This document shows positions 1 through 10,959 of a DNA stretch of 64,000 nucleotides, in pieces. Under the pieces are notes generated by a model. The model was given only the letters and a program-made list of their open reading frames with translations, was not told the origin of the DNA and made no database searches. Source of the DNA: Glossina fuscipes (taxonomy: Eukaryota > Arthropoda > Insecta > Diptera > Glossinidae); assembly GCF_014805625.2 (NCBI RefSeq), contig NW_023998452.1, positions 490,455 to 554,454 on the forward strand, read 5' to 3'. The position numbers were made by a program, and so were the translations under genes. The stretch's first letter is position 1, and each line of letters starts with the position of its first letter.

Positions 1-169
1 AACAATTTAACGATAATTTCGCATACTTTCTGCAAATTTTTCGTTAGAGATCTCTCTTACTATATTGTTATAGATAGCTCTTTTGCCCAATTACTAGGTC
101 TTTGCAAAAATTTTGATCGTTTTCTCACTTGAAAAAGGCATTTATTGTGGAAAATTTGTACAACATATA

Positions 170-490
170 TTAATCAAAATAGTTTCCATCACTTCCTACA
201 ACATTTTTTTGGGCAACATGGTGATATCATGTCGAAAGAACGTATGTATATTGGTTTGGCAGCAATCCACCCACCGACCCATTTTCGCACTTCTTCAAAT
301 TTGTGCGCTCGCGTGCTAGCCAAGCCATGCTGCACCGATCTGAACAAGTGGTAAGCAGGAGGCGCCATGTCTGGTGAGTACGCTGGGTATGGTAGAACTT
401 GCCATTCCAGCTACAACAGTGTATCATGGCCAACTCTTGCAACAAGCATTTTCAGTCAATTTGTGTCGTCACTTTTAAACCGTTGAACGC
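170..490 (-). pseudogene. mariner transposase C-terminal relic
   Basis: On the minus strand this translates as the C-terminal third of a mariner (DD34D) transposase. Seen: a block reading YPAYSPDMAPPAYHLFRS, which contains the third catalytic Asp (SPD) and the family's YHLFRS motif. It is followed by a stretch matching the usual W-x-x-x-W-I-A helix, then VVGSDGNYFD and a stop at 170-172, which is the family's normal C-terminus. Upstream on the minus strand (about 400-490) the frame carries two stops and the HDN-A-x-x-H segment is only weakly recognisable. About 100 of the usual 345 residues remain. No terminal inverted repeat was found. It is a dead copy of the Mos1-like branch, judged from motif wording only. 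Confidence 0.72.
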
Positions 491-2875
491 AACACCGACA
501 ACTGGGATACGGAGGAGCAGTATCATCATAAGATTATGAACGTGTTTGATGGGTGTCGACAGCAGTTGTCTTCAAATAGGCAACAAAAGTAATGAATTTG
601 GAAAACGAAGAATTGTAAGCGCTCCACGATTAGCGTTGGCGAACGTTGGACAAATCCGTAACATTAAGTGGAAAACTATTATTTTATATAGAGGAAGGTC
701 AAAACCATCGAATTCAATTCGCTGATCCTAATTATTGCAGGCACCTAATGCATCAGGTTTGCAGCTTGATTTTTTCGAATTAATTATATTTCAGTCCTTT
801 CCTTGTAATCTCAAAAATACAAAGTCCATCCCATAGAAGACGGTCTCCATCCATCTACCCGATTACCTAGATGACTAAAAATATGTATCTTTATATCTTA
901 TGGGTACTTCTTTGTGCATATCAATGCATTACGGACTTCTAGAAGATCTAGTTCACACAATGCGAAGGGGGACACCCCTCGCCCAGTGCCAAGTTTCTGA
1001 ACACAGGTTTATTATTCATTGAAACTGGAACATAGTTCTTGTTCGGTTGGCCTGCAATAGTCATGAATATCGCCAAGAGAAAAAAGTTTGCAGAAAATTC
1101 CTTCAAACAGAACCTCGACGTCGTAATGGTCATTTCAGCAAGCGAATTGCAGGAGGGCATTGCAATTATATATACATTTGCATATATATGCATGATTTTG
1201 TCAAAAATGTGAAACATATCTTTTAAAGGATTCATGTTGAATGCTGAATAGTTATAAAGAGTTTAAAATTTGAAGATTTCTTTAAACTATTTGTGATGCC
1301 ATCTTTACTTTGCCTTCAAGACGTTGTGAAAAATTAGAAAAATCTACCCTGAAGCCGTAAGAAAGTTAAGTTTTAGCTGAAATAATGAAGCAAACGAATG
1401 GCTTTCTGTTTATGCAGATCCGAGTCGGTTTGCTTTTGCTGGAATTCTGAGAGCGATTTTAGTTTAATGAAATGCATATATACACTTACCATTCTGTATA
1501 ACAATTGAGACTTGTGCCAAATTGGGTCTCTATCATAAATAAGCGACAATCTGAAAAAAAAAGAAACAATTAATCATTTGAGATTTTTAGGAGAGTGTCA
1601 TCTTTTTTCAATCAGACGTATACATAAAAAACTTCTACTAATCTCTAGCGGCGATACAAAGACCATCCCATAAAAAACACATATACGTGAACATCATAAA
1701 AAAAAAAAATAAAAAAAATCGAAAAAATATATTTATTATAGTTTTTTCAGAGAATTTCGAAGAAAAATTATCTTATTTTTCAAATATCATTTATTGGAAT
1801 AACTTCCATCAGTCATTCTGCGCTGAAGGTGTTTTAAAGAAAAAAGTGATAATCCGTATATTGATCATGATCAATGTATTTTTTTTTTTTCTTTTTCTTA
1901 CTTAATTAGCTTCAGTTTAGGTATTTAAAGAAAGGCAGAGGTAGATAAAAGAAAGAGAGATGATAACAATAACAATAAAATAATTTTACAAGTTTTGAAA
2001 TTCGTAATAAATTCCAATACATGTGCAGAGTTTAACTTTTATGATAGACTATGAGACGCTTTGACAGTGCGATGTTGTTTTAATTTTAAATGTTTCTTAT
2101 CTCTTTTTCATAAATAATTCAGATGCTTCGAAGCTAACTCGATAGATAAGTAATATGATATCTTAAAGGCTATACCTCCCGATGTGTACCTATTTTGTTA
2201 TAGCCATTAAAAGAACAAAAAAAAAAAAAAAAAAACAAAAGCAAAAACAAAAAACAAAAGAAAAATAGATAAATAAAATAAAAATTAATGGAATCATGTT
2301 TTCGGCGCTTTTGCTGCCTACGACTTGGTCATGTTTATCATAAAATCGGCTTCAGTTTCTTGTATAAATCTTGTACTATATTCATCATTGTCATTAAAGA
2401 TTAATAAGACAGACCGGCACACTTTGAACGCGTAACACGTTACATGTTTCTATGATGTTTTTAACCTAACGCCACTGGTTGGTTAATAGAAAATAATGTC
2501 GTCGCTAGCGTTTTGTTAAGCAAATAGAGAATTTTTTTCAATCAAATATAATGCCAGACCTCTGTGCTAATGATGAAATTAAAACGCAAAAACAACAAAA
2601 AAACCCGATGTTTTATTAGCAAAGACGTAACAAATTTTATTATCTTGCCGTGATAAACTTTAAATTCAAAAGAAAGATAGCTTTCTTTACTTGTTGAAAG
2701 AATTTGATAAATGAAATGAAGCGAATTGAGTTTTCTTGTAAAGAAGAAAGAAAACAAAAAAAAAAAAAAAAATTAATCTTTTAAACCCATCGCCGTTATC
2801 TTAGAAAAGAAAAAAAAAAAAAGGCGAAGAAGAAATTTTTCATACTCTCTACTATTGGATGGGTGCGGCTGATTT
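491..2875. other. intergenic or intronic, no gene seen
   Basis: AT-rich sequence with A-runs at about 2,218-2,235 and 2,756-2,771 and T-runs near 1,880. The open frames here (for example 95 codons on the minus strand at 948-1,235) have no recognisable domain, no splice context and no start context, and are taken as chance. Confidence 0.5.
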
Positions 2876-2879
2876 TTAA

Positions 2880-3190
2880 TACTTTTTAGAATAAAAGTTC
2901 ACTTTTATATTGTGCATCTGTGTATCGCTTATGAGTAATGAACAAAAAATACGAAAAGCAAAGATGCTCTCAAATTTTGTGCGAGAGTGGCCAGTTATCG
3001 TAATTTTCAAAATCTTTTGTAAATTTGTGGGCGATATCTCCATTTTTGCAAACGGGAGAACGTTCAATACGAACGCTACAGAGTTGGGCAGACGAGCAGA
3101 CGGATATGCTTAGGTGCATTCCGAAGCAAGCATTTATATATTTTAGGGCTTTTGAAAGGTTTTGATATACTATATAAGAGAGGGTAGAAG
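2880..3190 (+). repeat. dipteran interspersed repeat, family B, tail part
   Basis: The section from about 3,085 reads GACGAGCAGACGGATATG, then a degenerate copy of the phrase found again 350 bp downstream (ATATAT then GGGCTTTTGAAAGGTTTTGA). The CAGACGGA motif followed by a GGGTCNGAAACG-like tail is characteristic of interspersed repeats common in fly intergenic DNA. It is probably the decayed tail of one copy directly followed by another (3,195-3,530). Confidence 0.4.
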
Positions 3191-3194
3191 TGGC

Positions 3195-3530
3195 AGCATC
3201 GCCCAGAAAACATACGTCCTAATTTTTGAAGATTTATCTGCAAAAAAACATTTTTTTATTCCTCTTAAAAAACGGAGGCGTTCTCAGTCTACATAGTAAT
3301 ATAGGCGTGTGCTCGGGCCGATTTAGCGCATTTCAATACCAACCTGCGCAAAAACGACCAGTATTTCGAAAAAATTCAAAGTCGACAGCTTCAAGTTTGC
3401 GGTCAGGAGAGTGTTTACAACAGACATTACGGGCGGACATTTTTAGAATTAGATGCTAATCAAGAATATATATGGGGCTCTGAAGCTTTCCTCTGGGCCT
3501 TGGAAACGTTTTGACTAAGTGAATACTATT
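3195..3530 (+). repeat. dipteran interspersed repeat, family B, copy 1
   Basis: It aligns by eye with 24,880-25,190 over its whole length. Shared blocks are AAAAACGGA, CCGATTTAGC followed by an AATTT(C/G)CAAT block, AACCTGCG, GAGTGTTTACAACAGA and CTGGGC-TTG-AA-CGTTTTGAC. It also has the phrase GATGCTAATCAAGAATATAT, which closely resembles a phrase widespread in Drosophila intergenic repeats. Open frames inside it are not genes. Confidence 0.6.
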
Positions 3531-4235
3531 GCTTTAACTGCGTGCAGGTGCTTATCGTCGTTTCTTTTTGAAAATTCATTCAATTCTTTCTTGCTTTATA
3601 GTTAATAATGTTCAATATGGATTAACGATCAACGCGTCAGTTTTAACTAATATTTTCAACATCGGTGCAAAAGGAAATGGTGATCGCAATTATATAAGAA
3701 TTTTCTTACCAAAGGAAAATTACTCTAGCAGTAAATGTTTGTCCTATAAACGACTTGAAAGCAGAGCTTGCATAACTGTACAAAATAGCTTAACGCAAGC
3801 ATGAGACTCTGTGCCCATTTTGGAATAGAAGGCCTGACCATAGGGGGATACATCAATTAAAATCACTTAGTCTTGTTTTAAAGATAGCCTAAAGTCGTTT
3901 AGAGAAACGTTAAAGATGGAGCATATGATTCTTCATCCATTTGTTTCATAAAATATTAACAAGTTAGAAAATTATGTTCGCTCGCGATCGAATCTTCTGT
4001 AGTCACTATCATTAACCGTCGTATAAATTCGTGACATCTACGGTAAAGTTGTCGCATACTCAAAGTTCTGTCATTTGCTACCCATATCAACGTAATAGCG
4101 AAGAATAAATTAATTGTGACCTGTAGTTGACATTTTGTACTCTTGCCCGCGAAATTGCACTATATATTTACAAATTTTTGGATAATTTCTGAAAGTATAT
4201 CTTCAAGAACTAAAGATGGTATATTGAGGTTTCTC
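3531..4235. other. no feature seen
   Basis: AT-rich unique-looking sequence. A 78-codon open frame at 3,568-3,804 lacks any recognisable motif or splice context. Confidence 0.4.
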
Positions 4236-4450
4236 CTTTGTCCGAAATTATGATATACAATCACATTTTTCGGAATAATTCCTATAACTTTCACCTTTCA
4301 AGTGCAGACAGACAGATAGATGACATATGGTCAGACGATTTGGTTCGCATTTTCATCTTCTTCTCGTCCGAAATAATCATATACATTTAATAATGTTGAC
4401 ATAATTCCTGCAACTTGCACGCTCTCCACAACAAACGAACAGACACACTT
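4236..4450. repeat. degenerate duplication, about 126 bp offset
   Basis: The block starting TCCGAAATTATGATATACA at 4,241 recurs from 4,367 as TCCGAAATAATCATATACA. Both are followed by ATAATTCCT and AACTT-CAC. A CAGACAGACAGA run lies between the two copies, as in other fly interspersed repeats. Confidence 0.5.
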
Positions 4451-4935
4451 TGCTGAACTGAGTGCAATAATATTTGAAGCAAGAGATTATGCTGGCGCTG
4501 ACGTTGATAAAACGTCGTTTGCTTTAGTTTGGAAACTTTGAATAAAAATTGGTAAAATGATAAAAGTAATAAGGATTAGTTTTTTGTACTACTCTTTTTG
4601 TATAATATAAGATCTTCTTAAGCAAAATATAAACGATATTTTCGAATAGACTGAATATACTTTGCACATAGTCTAGCTGTTGCACTAAGAGAACGAAATT
4701 TGATGGACGCAACAAAAGATTGCATTTTTTGTAGGATATGAATCTACTTGATAGGCGTCCAAGATTCATATGAAACCGAATCTAGTTTTCTGATTTGTTA
4801 CGTTGTAACGTTTATGTAGTTCAATGATTTATTTTATTTGTTTTTTTAATTTGTTTCCCACACAAATGATTCGTTGTAGTGCAAAGAACAAATTGTTTAG
4901 AAAAAAAATAAAATAGTAAATAAAATAAAAAAACC

Positions 4936-4966
<31 letters not shown>

Positions 4967-5529
4967 AATTAAAACTAATAATAAATAAAATATATTGTCA
5001 GCTTTATATCAAATAAATATTCCTTTTCGAAAGGTAAGTAAGCTGAACATAAGCGTTAAAAATTTTGCACCGAATCGCATTAAAATTTTATTTATATTTA
5101 TTTAGTTCTTAGTTGCAGTTTATTTTATTTAAATGTTAAATTATTTTTGTAATATTATTTTAGGTTTTTTTTGCTTTTAATTTAATTTCAAAATAACTGC
5201 AAACAATAGTTAATCCGTAGATATGCAAACAGATGTTAAGGTTAATAACTTAGTTTATTGGTATTTTGGGTATAATTTATATTCAGTCAACTCAAGCCAA
5301 ACTCGAACACCGTAGTAAAGAACTTTCGTTGGCAAATCTAGCGTAGGTGAAATAATACAAAAATGCTTGTTATCCGATATTTGATTATATTATATATCAA
5401 TGTTTTGAAATCAATCAGACTAGCAAGCTACTAAAAAAAATAATTCATAAACCAAACGCGGACAGCATTGTTTTTTATCATCATTTTTCGGCCTGGTTGG
5501 TATGGATTGGAATAATTGTTTTGCAATAG
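4451..5529. other. AT-rich, low complexity
   Basis: Contains a pure A-run of 27 at 4,936-4,962 and A/T-only stretches to about 5,170. No coding or RNA feature seen. Confidence 0.5.
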
Positions 5530-6241
5530 TCAGGTGGTATTTTTTACCATTCTTACTTTAAGACCTTTTTTAGCTTTGGTGGAAGCCATGTGTTATTGAA
5601 CCACAAATGTTCTATCGGATTTATGTCATTGTTTTGGGGGAGTGTTTCCAGTCGTGGGGTATGTCGCACAGCAGCCAAGACCTGTAGACTATGTGTGTTC
5701 AATCATTGTCCTAATAAAAGTACCAGTTAACATTAGGGTTCAATTTATCCACACTTGCAAAGATAATTGTCCTCCTGCAGAAAATGAGCTTGAAACCAGC
5801 ACTGATCTACACACATATTTTACAGTCGACCTTAGGTTATTCAAGCGAAGTTCCTGATTTTGATTTTTCCAAACAGTAGGTTTGCCATCAGACCCAAAGA
5901 CGTTAGATTTGCGTTCGTCGGTAAAGAAAACATTTTTCCAGAGAGAAAATCTTAATTTTCATACTCTTTTGCATATTGCAATCGAGTAATTTGATTACGC
6001 GTACAAGCAAACGGCTTTCCTCTTACTTCCCTATCAGAAATAACTGCTTTGCGACAAACATTTCTTATTGCAGATGTGCTTGCTTTTTCAGCTATTGACG
6101 CATGTTTTGATACACTTAAAAAGGGATCTGCTTGCATTTTCTTATGGGCTTTTTCTGGCTTATTTTCAACCATGCAAACACCATCTCAGAAGCAGAGTTA
6201 AAACAGGTCTTAAAGTAACAATGGGAAAAAATACCACTTGA
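5530..6241 (-). mobile_element. Tc1-like element, internally deleted, with TIRs
   Basis: The ends are inverted repeats of 36 bp (5,530-5,565 and 6,206-6,241) that differ at only three positions. Each runs inward from TCAGGTGGTATTTTTT or TCAAGTGGTATTTTTT to the shared inner end CTTTAAGACC. Between them, on the minus strand, is a broken Tc1-family transposase. At about 710 bp it is about half the length of a complete Tc1 element, so internal deletion is inferred. No clear TA target duplication abuts the repeats. Confidence 0.8.
5570..6175 (-). pseudogene. Tc1-like (DD34E) transposase pseudogene
   Basis: Read on the minus strand. An N-terminal helix-turn-helix part is open at 5,952-6,173 (DPFLSVSKHASIAEK, then GKPF and RLQYAKEY). 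It continues into WKNVFFTDERKSNVFGSDG (about 5,895-5,950), which holds the first catalytic Asp, and then VWKN and LRSTVKY. A degraded segment matching Q-D-N-D-x-x-H is near 5,690-5,720, with WLLCDIPHDW after it in another frame. The third catalytic residue is visible as the Glu of NDINPIEHLW (about 5,601-5,630). Several stops and at least two frameshifts make it non-functional. Its frame relations fit one decayed copy rather than two elements. Confidence 0.8.
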
Positions 6242-7479
6242 CCAAACTGGCCTACAGTGATTATGAAGAAATATTCACTTATAAGATATAGTAACAAATC
6301 TTTGACGCCGACCGCGTTTGATTTTCGCATTGTTTCTTGACTAGTCTGTTTAATCCGATGAATTTAAAAACCATGAGTTCAAATTTTGTTTCCTGTCTTC
6401 GGTAAGATAGTAAATATGCAATCGAAAAACAAATAACAAGCATTTATGTGAATTTTGCTACAGTGTCCATGTTTGCCTTGAACTAACTGTAGTTAAGGAT
6501 CAATTCCACCGTACTGCTGGGTACTTCTTGATGTAAATTATAGTTTTGCATTAAATTCCTATCATATGTAAGATTTGATGCAATAGTTTTTCAAATATTC
6601 CTCAAAAGATTTTAATAAAATATGTTAAACAATTGCAAAGCATGGAAATAAATATCGAAAAATCTACAAATCACGTTTATGAGGACGGGAAGGACAGCGA
6701 GAACGAATTCATCATCTCTCATCCCAGTTTGTCTGCTCGCCTATAGTAAACACCATTATGGCCATGTGAATCTGAAATCGTTTCTTTTTTTTTTTTTTTA
6801 ATTTATATCCGGATAAAATGGATAAAACGAATCGAATTCAAATCGGTTTTTAGGTTCGTCAAGCAAAAGCAATTGTCAAATTTCGAATTCTATAGCAAAA
6901 TCCCTTATATATCAAACTTTGGATTATCTACGCATAATTCTTTATGAAAATTTCCTGTTGCTGAATTTGGCAGCAAAGTCACCCTTCGCATCGTCGTTTG
7001 TTAGGTGAAAAATATATATTTTATGCGGAAATTCGTGCAATGCCTGATGTATGTTACTGTCAGTCATATTGTGGATATGGAAAAGAAGAGAACACCTATT
7101 CTCGACGCATTCCGTAAAGCTATACGGACGAAGTGCTTCAAGCGCTGCGTTAGAAGTCACTTGAAAAAATTTCTATTTGGGAATTTTTGACATTCGAACC
7201 GCCAGTCGAGATAATAATTGAGCTTGACGGCTATAGAGAATGAAAGTAATTTCAATCTTTATAAACACAGCAATTGCAAAGAGAAACATTTCCATACGCT
7301 ATCTAGCTATCAGAGAGGAGTTTTATTTTGACAGTTTTTGAACTGTCTTTATACTCCAAAAGTTGACAAATTGACAGCGCTTAGCCCGTTTCAAGGCAAT
7401 TATGATATTTCGGTATACTAAAAAGACTTGGTTCTGTAGTTTCTGATCGGCTTTTAAGCGACTATAAAAACCGGGATTA
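6242..7479. other. no gene seen
   Basis: AT-rich sequence with a T-run at 6,783-6,799. Two opposing short open frames at 6,942-7,190 overlap each other and show no family resemblance. Confidence 0.4.
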
Positions 7480-8085
7480 AAAACAGCATTGATCAACCAA
7501 CTATTTTGAGATTTTTTTCAGATGCTTAGTATAATAAGTAACTTTGCCTATGATGCATAGAGAACTCGTTTACGACCACAAAGTTGATCAACCAACTGCA
7601 CACTAAATAAGTACGTTTTTCAAAGCATTTGAAATCGGTTATAAACTCAAAATTGACCAAAATCTTTTCCCGAGATATTTTCGGAAGCTTGGTATGATAA
7701 ATACTCTTCATTCTTGTTATGACAGAAATAGGATGTAGCCTCCAAATTGACCTTGAGTTGTTTTCCGAAGTTTAATGACAACATTCTGTTGATAAAATTG
7801 ACCAAACAACTCTTTTAACATATTTCCGTAGGCTTCATGAAGACACTTGATTCTAATGATTGCAGTCATGGCAGCGGTAAACGGACAAACTGCTCGACTG
7901 CTTCGACGTATTTTCGGAAGCTTAATGTGATAAATGTAACACCGAAAAGTCACATCAAAATTGACCAATCAACTGTTTTGAAACGTTTACAAAATCTTGG
8001 TAAGCTTTCAGCGGACTTTTGACTTGGACCCGACAGAATGTGTTTGAAGATATCTTTGGAATCTTGGTATGGTAACCAAACAAGC
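7480..8085. repeat. degenerate tandem array, unit about 145-165 bp
   Basis: Two linked motifs recur. The first is TTGACCAA(A/T)CAACT, near 7,486, 7,582, 7,648, 7,791 and 7,957. The second resembles ATATTTTCGGAAGCTTGGTA, near 7,507, 7,672, 7,818, 7,906 and 8,048. Spacing between like motifs is mostly 140-166 bp, with one shorter step. Divergence between units is high, so the array is old. Confidence 0.6.
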
Positions 8086-8748
8086 GTTTGCGTACTAAAT
8101 TAGATGCCGTTTCGAAATTATTTGCGCGTTTTTTATTTATGTTTAGGGCAGAATGTCGCGAGAATTTAACTGACAAACACCTATCGCTTTATGTGACCTA
8201 CGTACCGTTCGAGCTGCAGGGTCAACTCATCTTTATTATATATACAAACGAAAATTCGTTGAATGAGACATAGTCATGTGCTCGAAGAAGAAATCTATTC
8301 TTCTTTATACATTTCAATTTTACATCTAAATTCTTGCAATGAAAATTTGTAGTCTTATTTTTGTGGGTCCGTTTTCTCTTCGGCAATATTTGGTGGCAAT
8401 TTTGTTTATGACACTACGCAGTATAGTGTATTTTTCTAGAATAGATTGCTTATACTTCCATAGCATGTTACGTTATGGACAGTGCTGATGTACACGTTAG
8501 TGATGATATTTATCTACTGATTAATTTTCAAGCAAAAGTAAAGGAGACTGAGTATCATACCTTTCTTATTATTGTTAATTGAGAGAAATGAATAATGTTA
8601 ACTTTTGTAAAATGCTTCTCTAGGTAGTGTGCAGAGAGTATGTGTGTGTGCTTTATTTTCTCTTAAACCATTCATATCAATTCCATTAATTCCATGCTTG
8701 TATAGCATTTAAGGAATAATAATAAACTAATAATTTGTATACTTTCAG
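8086..8748 (+). other. intron upstream of the terminal exon (3' part)
   Basis: The 3' end is a good fly acceptor: branch-point-like CTAAT at 8,727-8,731, a short T-rich stretch, then ACTTTCAG ending at 8,748. The donor partner was not found in the window, so the intron may be longer than 8 kb or the preceding exon is short and unrecognised. Confidence 0.5.
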
Positions 8749-8876
8749 GTTTGGGTTGTGAAAATGCCAGTCTAACGTCAGCCTCACCTGCCGTAGCAGA
8801 GCACAACTATAATAATATTTTGATAAATACATTGGTGCTGGCAACAATTATTATCACCGCTTATCAATATCAATAA
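8749..8876 (+). CDS. terminal coding exon, GPI-anchor-like C-terminus
   Basis: This exon follows a strong acceptor and begins in phase 1: GT completes a codon begun in the previous exon. It then reads 41 residues to a TAA at 8,874-8,876. The order is LGCENASLTSASPAVAEHN, a small-residue-rich polar segment with an N-glycosylation sequon (NAS), followed by ILINTLVLATIIITAY, a hydrophobic tail ending only three residues before the stop (QYQ). Small residues, a spacer and a C-terminal hydrophobic run with no basic tail are the hallmarks of a GPI-attachment signal; a tail-anchor-like membrane segment is the alternative. The other two frames close after a few codons. Phase-1 introns and GPI tails are frequent in immunoglobulin-superfamily neuronal surface proteins (Beat, DIP/Dpr, Lachesin groups), but no Ig domain is in the window. 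The parent gene is therefore unidentified and the call rests on exon structure. Confidence 0.6.
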
Positions 8877-9397
8877 AACTGGAAATTTTGAAATTAATAA
8901 ATACTCTTTAGTTTAAATAATAAGTAAAAAAAAAAAAATAAACATAAAAGAACAAATCAAGAGAAACACAAAATATAGAAAAGAAATTGTATTCGCCAAG
9001 CACAAAAGCAGAAGAAAACCTGTAGTATTAATAAGCAAACAAATAAATCTTTGATTTAAAAAGAAAGCAAACAAAAAAAAAAAATAAATAAATTAGAATA
9101 TATAAAAAAAAAAAAAACAAAAAAATCCCAAATGTAAGCAAAAATTGCTACAGTTTTTGAATTATTGAATAATTTTAAAAGTGAAAACTAAAGCATTGAA
9201 GTTTATTAAGTGTTGCCGTTACAAAAAAAGAAAAACAAAAAAAAAAAACATATCAATTGAAATTTAATTTTTTTTTTATACATACATATATATGTAGAAT
9301 GTATCTCGTAGAGATATTGCTTGAAGTATTTTTTAAGTAAATGGTTAGTATCACTAAGAGAGGGGCACAGGTTTTTTTTTTCTTTTTGAAAGCTGCC

Positions 9398-9474
9398 CCT
9401 CTCCGTCTCTCTCTCTCTCTCTCTCTCTCTATCCATCCCTCTCCCTCTCTATCTCTCTCTCTCTCTCTCTCTTC
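9398..9474. repeat. (CT)n microsatellite tract
   Basis: Almost pure CT/TC dinucleotides over about 75 bp, interrupted by CCATCCC and CCCTCTC. It creates spurious Arg/Glu-repeat open frames on the minus strand. Confidence 0.9.
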
Positions 9475-9594
9475 GGAAACCGCAAACACATAATTGTAGT
9501 TAGCTTGGTTTTGGTTTTGCTAATATTCCCCTGCCGCCCTCCTCCCCCTCCCCAAAGAGAAGAATGAAAATACCATATAAAAATGAAAAATCAA

Positions 9595-9802
9595 TATCAT
9601 ATGATCAAAGAGTAACGGAACTTAAATCCGTTAAGGCAAGTATTACGTTAAAGTTAAACCATATTTTCGATCTGCCAAATAAACATTTTTTAAATGAGTG
9701 CAAACGAATAAAATTCATTCAATTTTATTCGTATGATTTGTTGTAAAATTTAAAGAAATTGGTAATATTTTAATATTCCCGGTACTTTTTGATCATAGTG
9801 TA
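9595..9802. mobile_element. MITE-like element with TGATCAAA-type TIRs
   Basis: The left end reads TA, five bases, TGATCAAAGAGTAACGG (9,595 onward). The reverse complement of the right end reads TA, five bases, TGATCAAAAAGTACCGG. The symmetrical spacing from the TA dinucleotides and the 14-15 of 17 match support a TA-flanked mariner/Tc1-type element of about 208 bp. The same end motif delimits 18,796-19,582. The 60-codon open frame that overlaps it shows no known family. Confidence 0.55.
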
Positions 9803-10260
9803 AGCAACAAAACCTAATTAGTATTTGTTCTGATTATGATATTACAACGTAAAAGACTAGTAAAAATGATATTTGTGTAAAAACAATTTGCACACAAACA
9901 ATAATTTGTATTAAAAAAAAAGAAGAAAAAATGAAAAACAAGAAAAATTTAATAAAAATTCTGACCCAGTTTTGTATTCATTTTAAATTAGAGAACAAAA
10001 AAGAAAAACAAACATAAATAAATAAATTTGATAAAGAGTAGTAGTATTATGATAAATTGCTTACATACAACTACGGAAAAAGAAATTTGCATACAATTAC
10101 ATAATTTTTCATTATTTCATTAATCTGCAATTACCGTCATTGATGGCATTTCGAGGTTTTTGATAAATTATAAGAAAAAAAAAAGAAAAAAAAAAGGGGA
10201 AAAAATTGCGTTAAAAAAATTTAAAAGTAAAGTTTCAATGATAAAAAGTGAATCTTAAGG

Positions 10261-10959
10261 CGCGTTACAGTCATGCGATTTTTTCTTTCTACGGACGACA
10301 GATGGGCTTTGCCATCTCCTTTTTGAGACTCAGATGTGTTTATAAGAGATCATAAAATGGGTGTTTATAAGTATTTCAAGTCGCGTTAGCTTACAAGCAT
10401 TTATCGGTTGAATTTAACAATAGTGTTAATACTTGCTTTTTAAGAAGCTTAAAATACATATCCTTGACATATCCTACGTATCGATTATGGGTCTGCGAGA
10501 TGGATAAGCTAGCTCATCTGTTCGTCTGATGTTAAATAACACAAGTATTAAGATAAAAAATTGAAGAAGAAAAAGCCTAAAAAAACCAGAGGCAGCTTTG
10601 AAAAGGTGACATTTCAATCCGAGCCCCAGTTACTGTTGTAAGAAAATGCAAATTTCTGCGGCTATTATAATCACAAATATTTCCGATCGCCTGGAGATTT
10701 AAAAAAAGAATTAAAATATCAATTAAGTTAAGTGAAAATGCTTTTGCAAGTTAATCATTTGGGTCCTTGGGCCCTGGACCACTGACCTTGAGAAATCGAT
10801 TGCATAATAGTTTGTAATTTAAACACAAAAAACCTGAAACCAGATCGACTAATACCCGCCGGCGCACTTCAATTCTTCTGTGAGGTCTTTTGCTATCTCG
10901 AAATTTTTCACTTAGGCTGCCCATCAGCGAATTATTAAACACTTAACGACCGTACATTA
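10261..10959. other. no feature seen
   Basis: Moderately AT-rich. A short minus-strand open frame at 10,751-10,942 has no recognisable features. Confidence 0.4.

Larger units (their letters stand above)
8877..10260 (+). other. candidate 3' UTR of the upstream gene, A-rich
   Basis: After the stop the + strand is strikingly A-rich (many A8-A13 runs, AAACAAAA phrases). Hexamers AATAAA occur at 8,872-8,877 (overlapping the stop), 8,896-8,901 and near 9,040. Which poly(A) site is used cannot be told from the sequence. The stretch also carries a TIR element (9,595-9,802) and a pyrimidine tract. Confidence 0.4.

Noticed and set aside
8872..8877. AATAAA overlapping the stop codon as the poly(A) signal
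   Set aside because: A signal inside the stop codon would leave almost no 3' UTR. Further AATAAA hexamers follow, so this one is probably incidental.
9206..9489. Arg/Glu-repeat open frames on the minus strand
   Set aside because: Direct translation of the CT microsatellite at 9,398-9,474.
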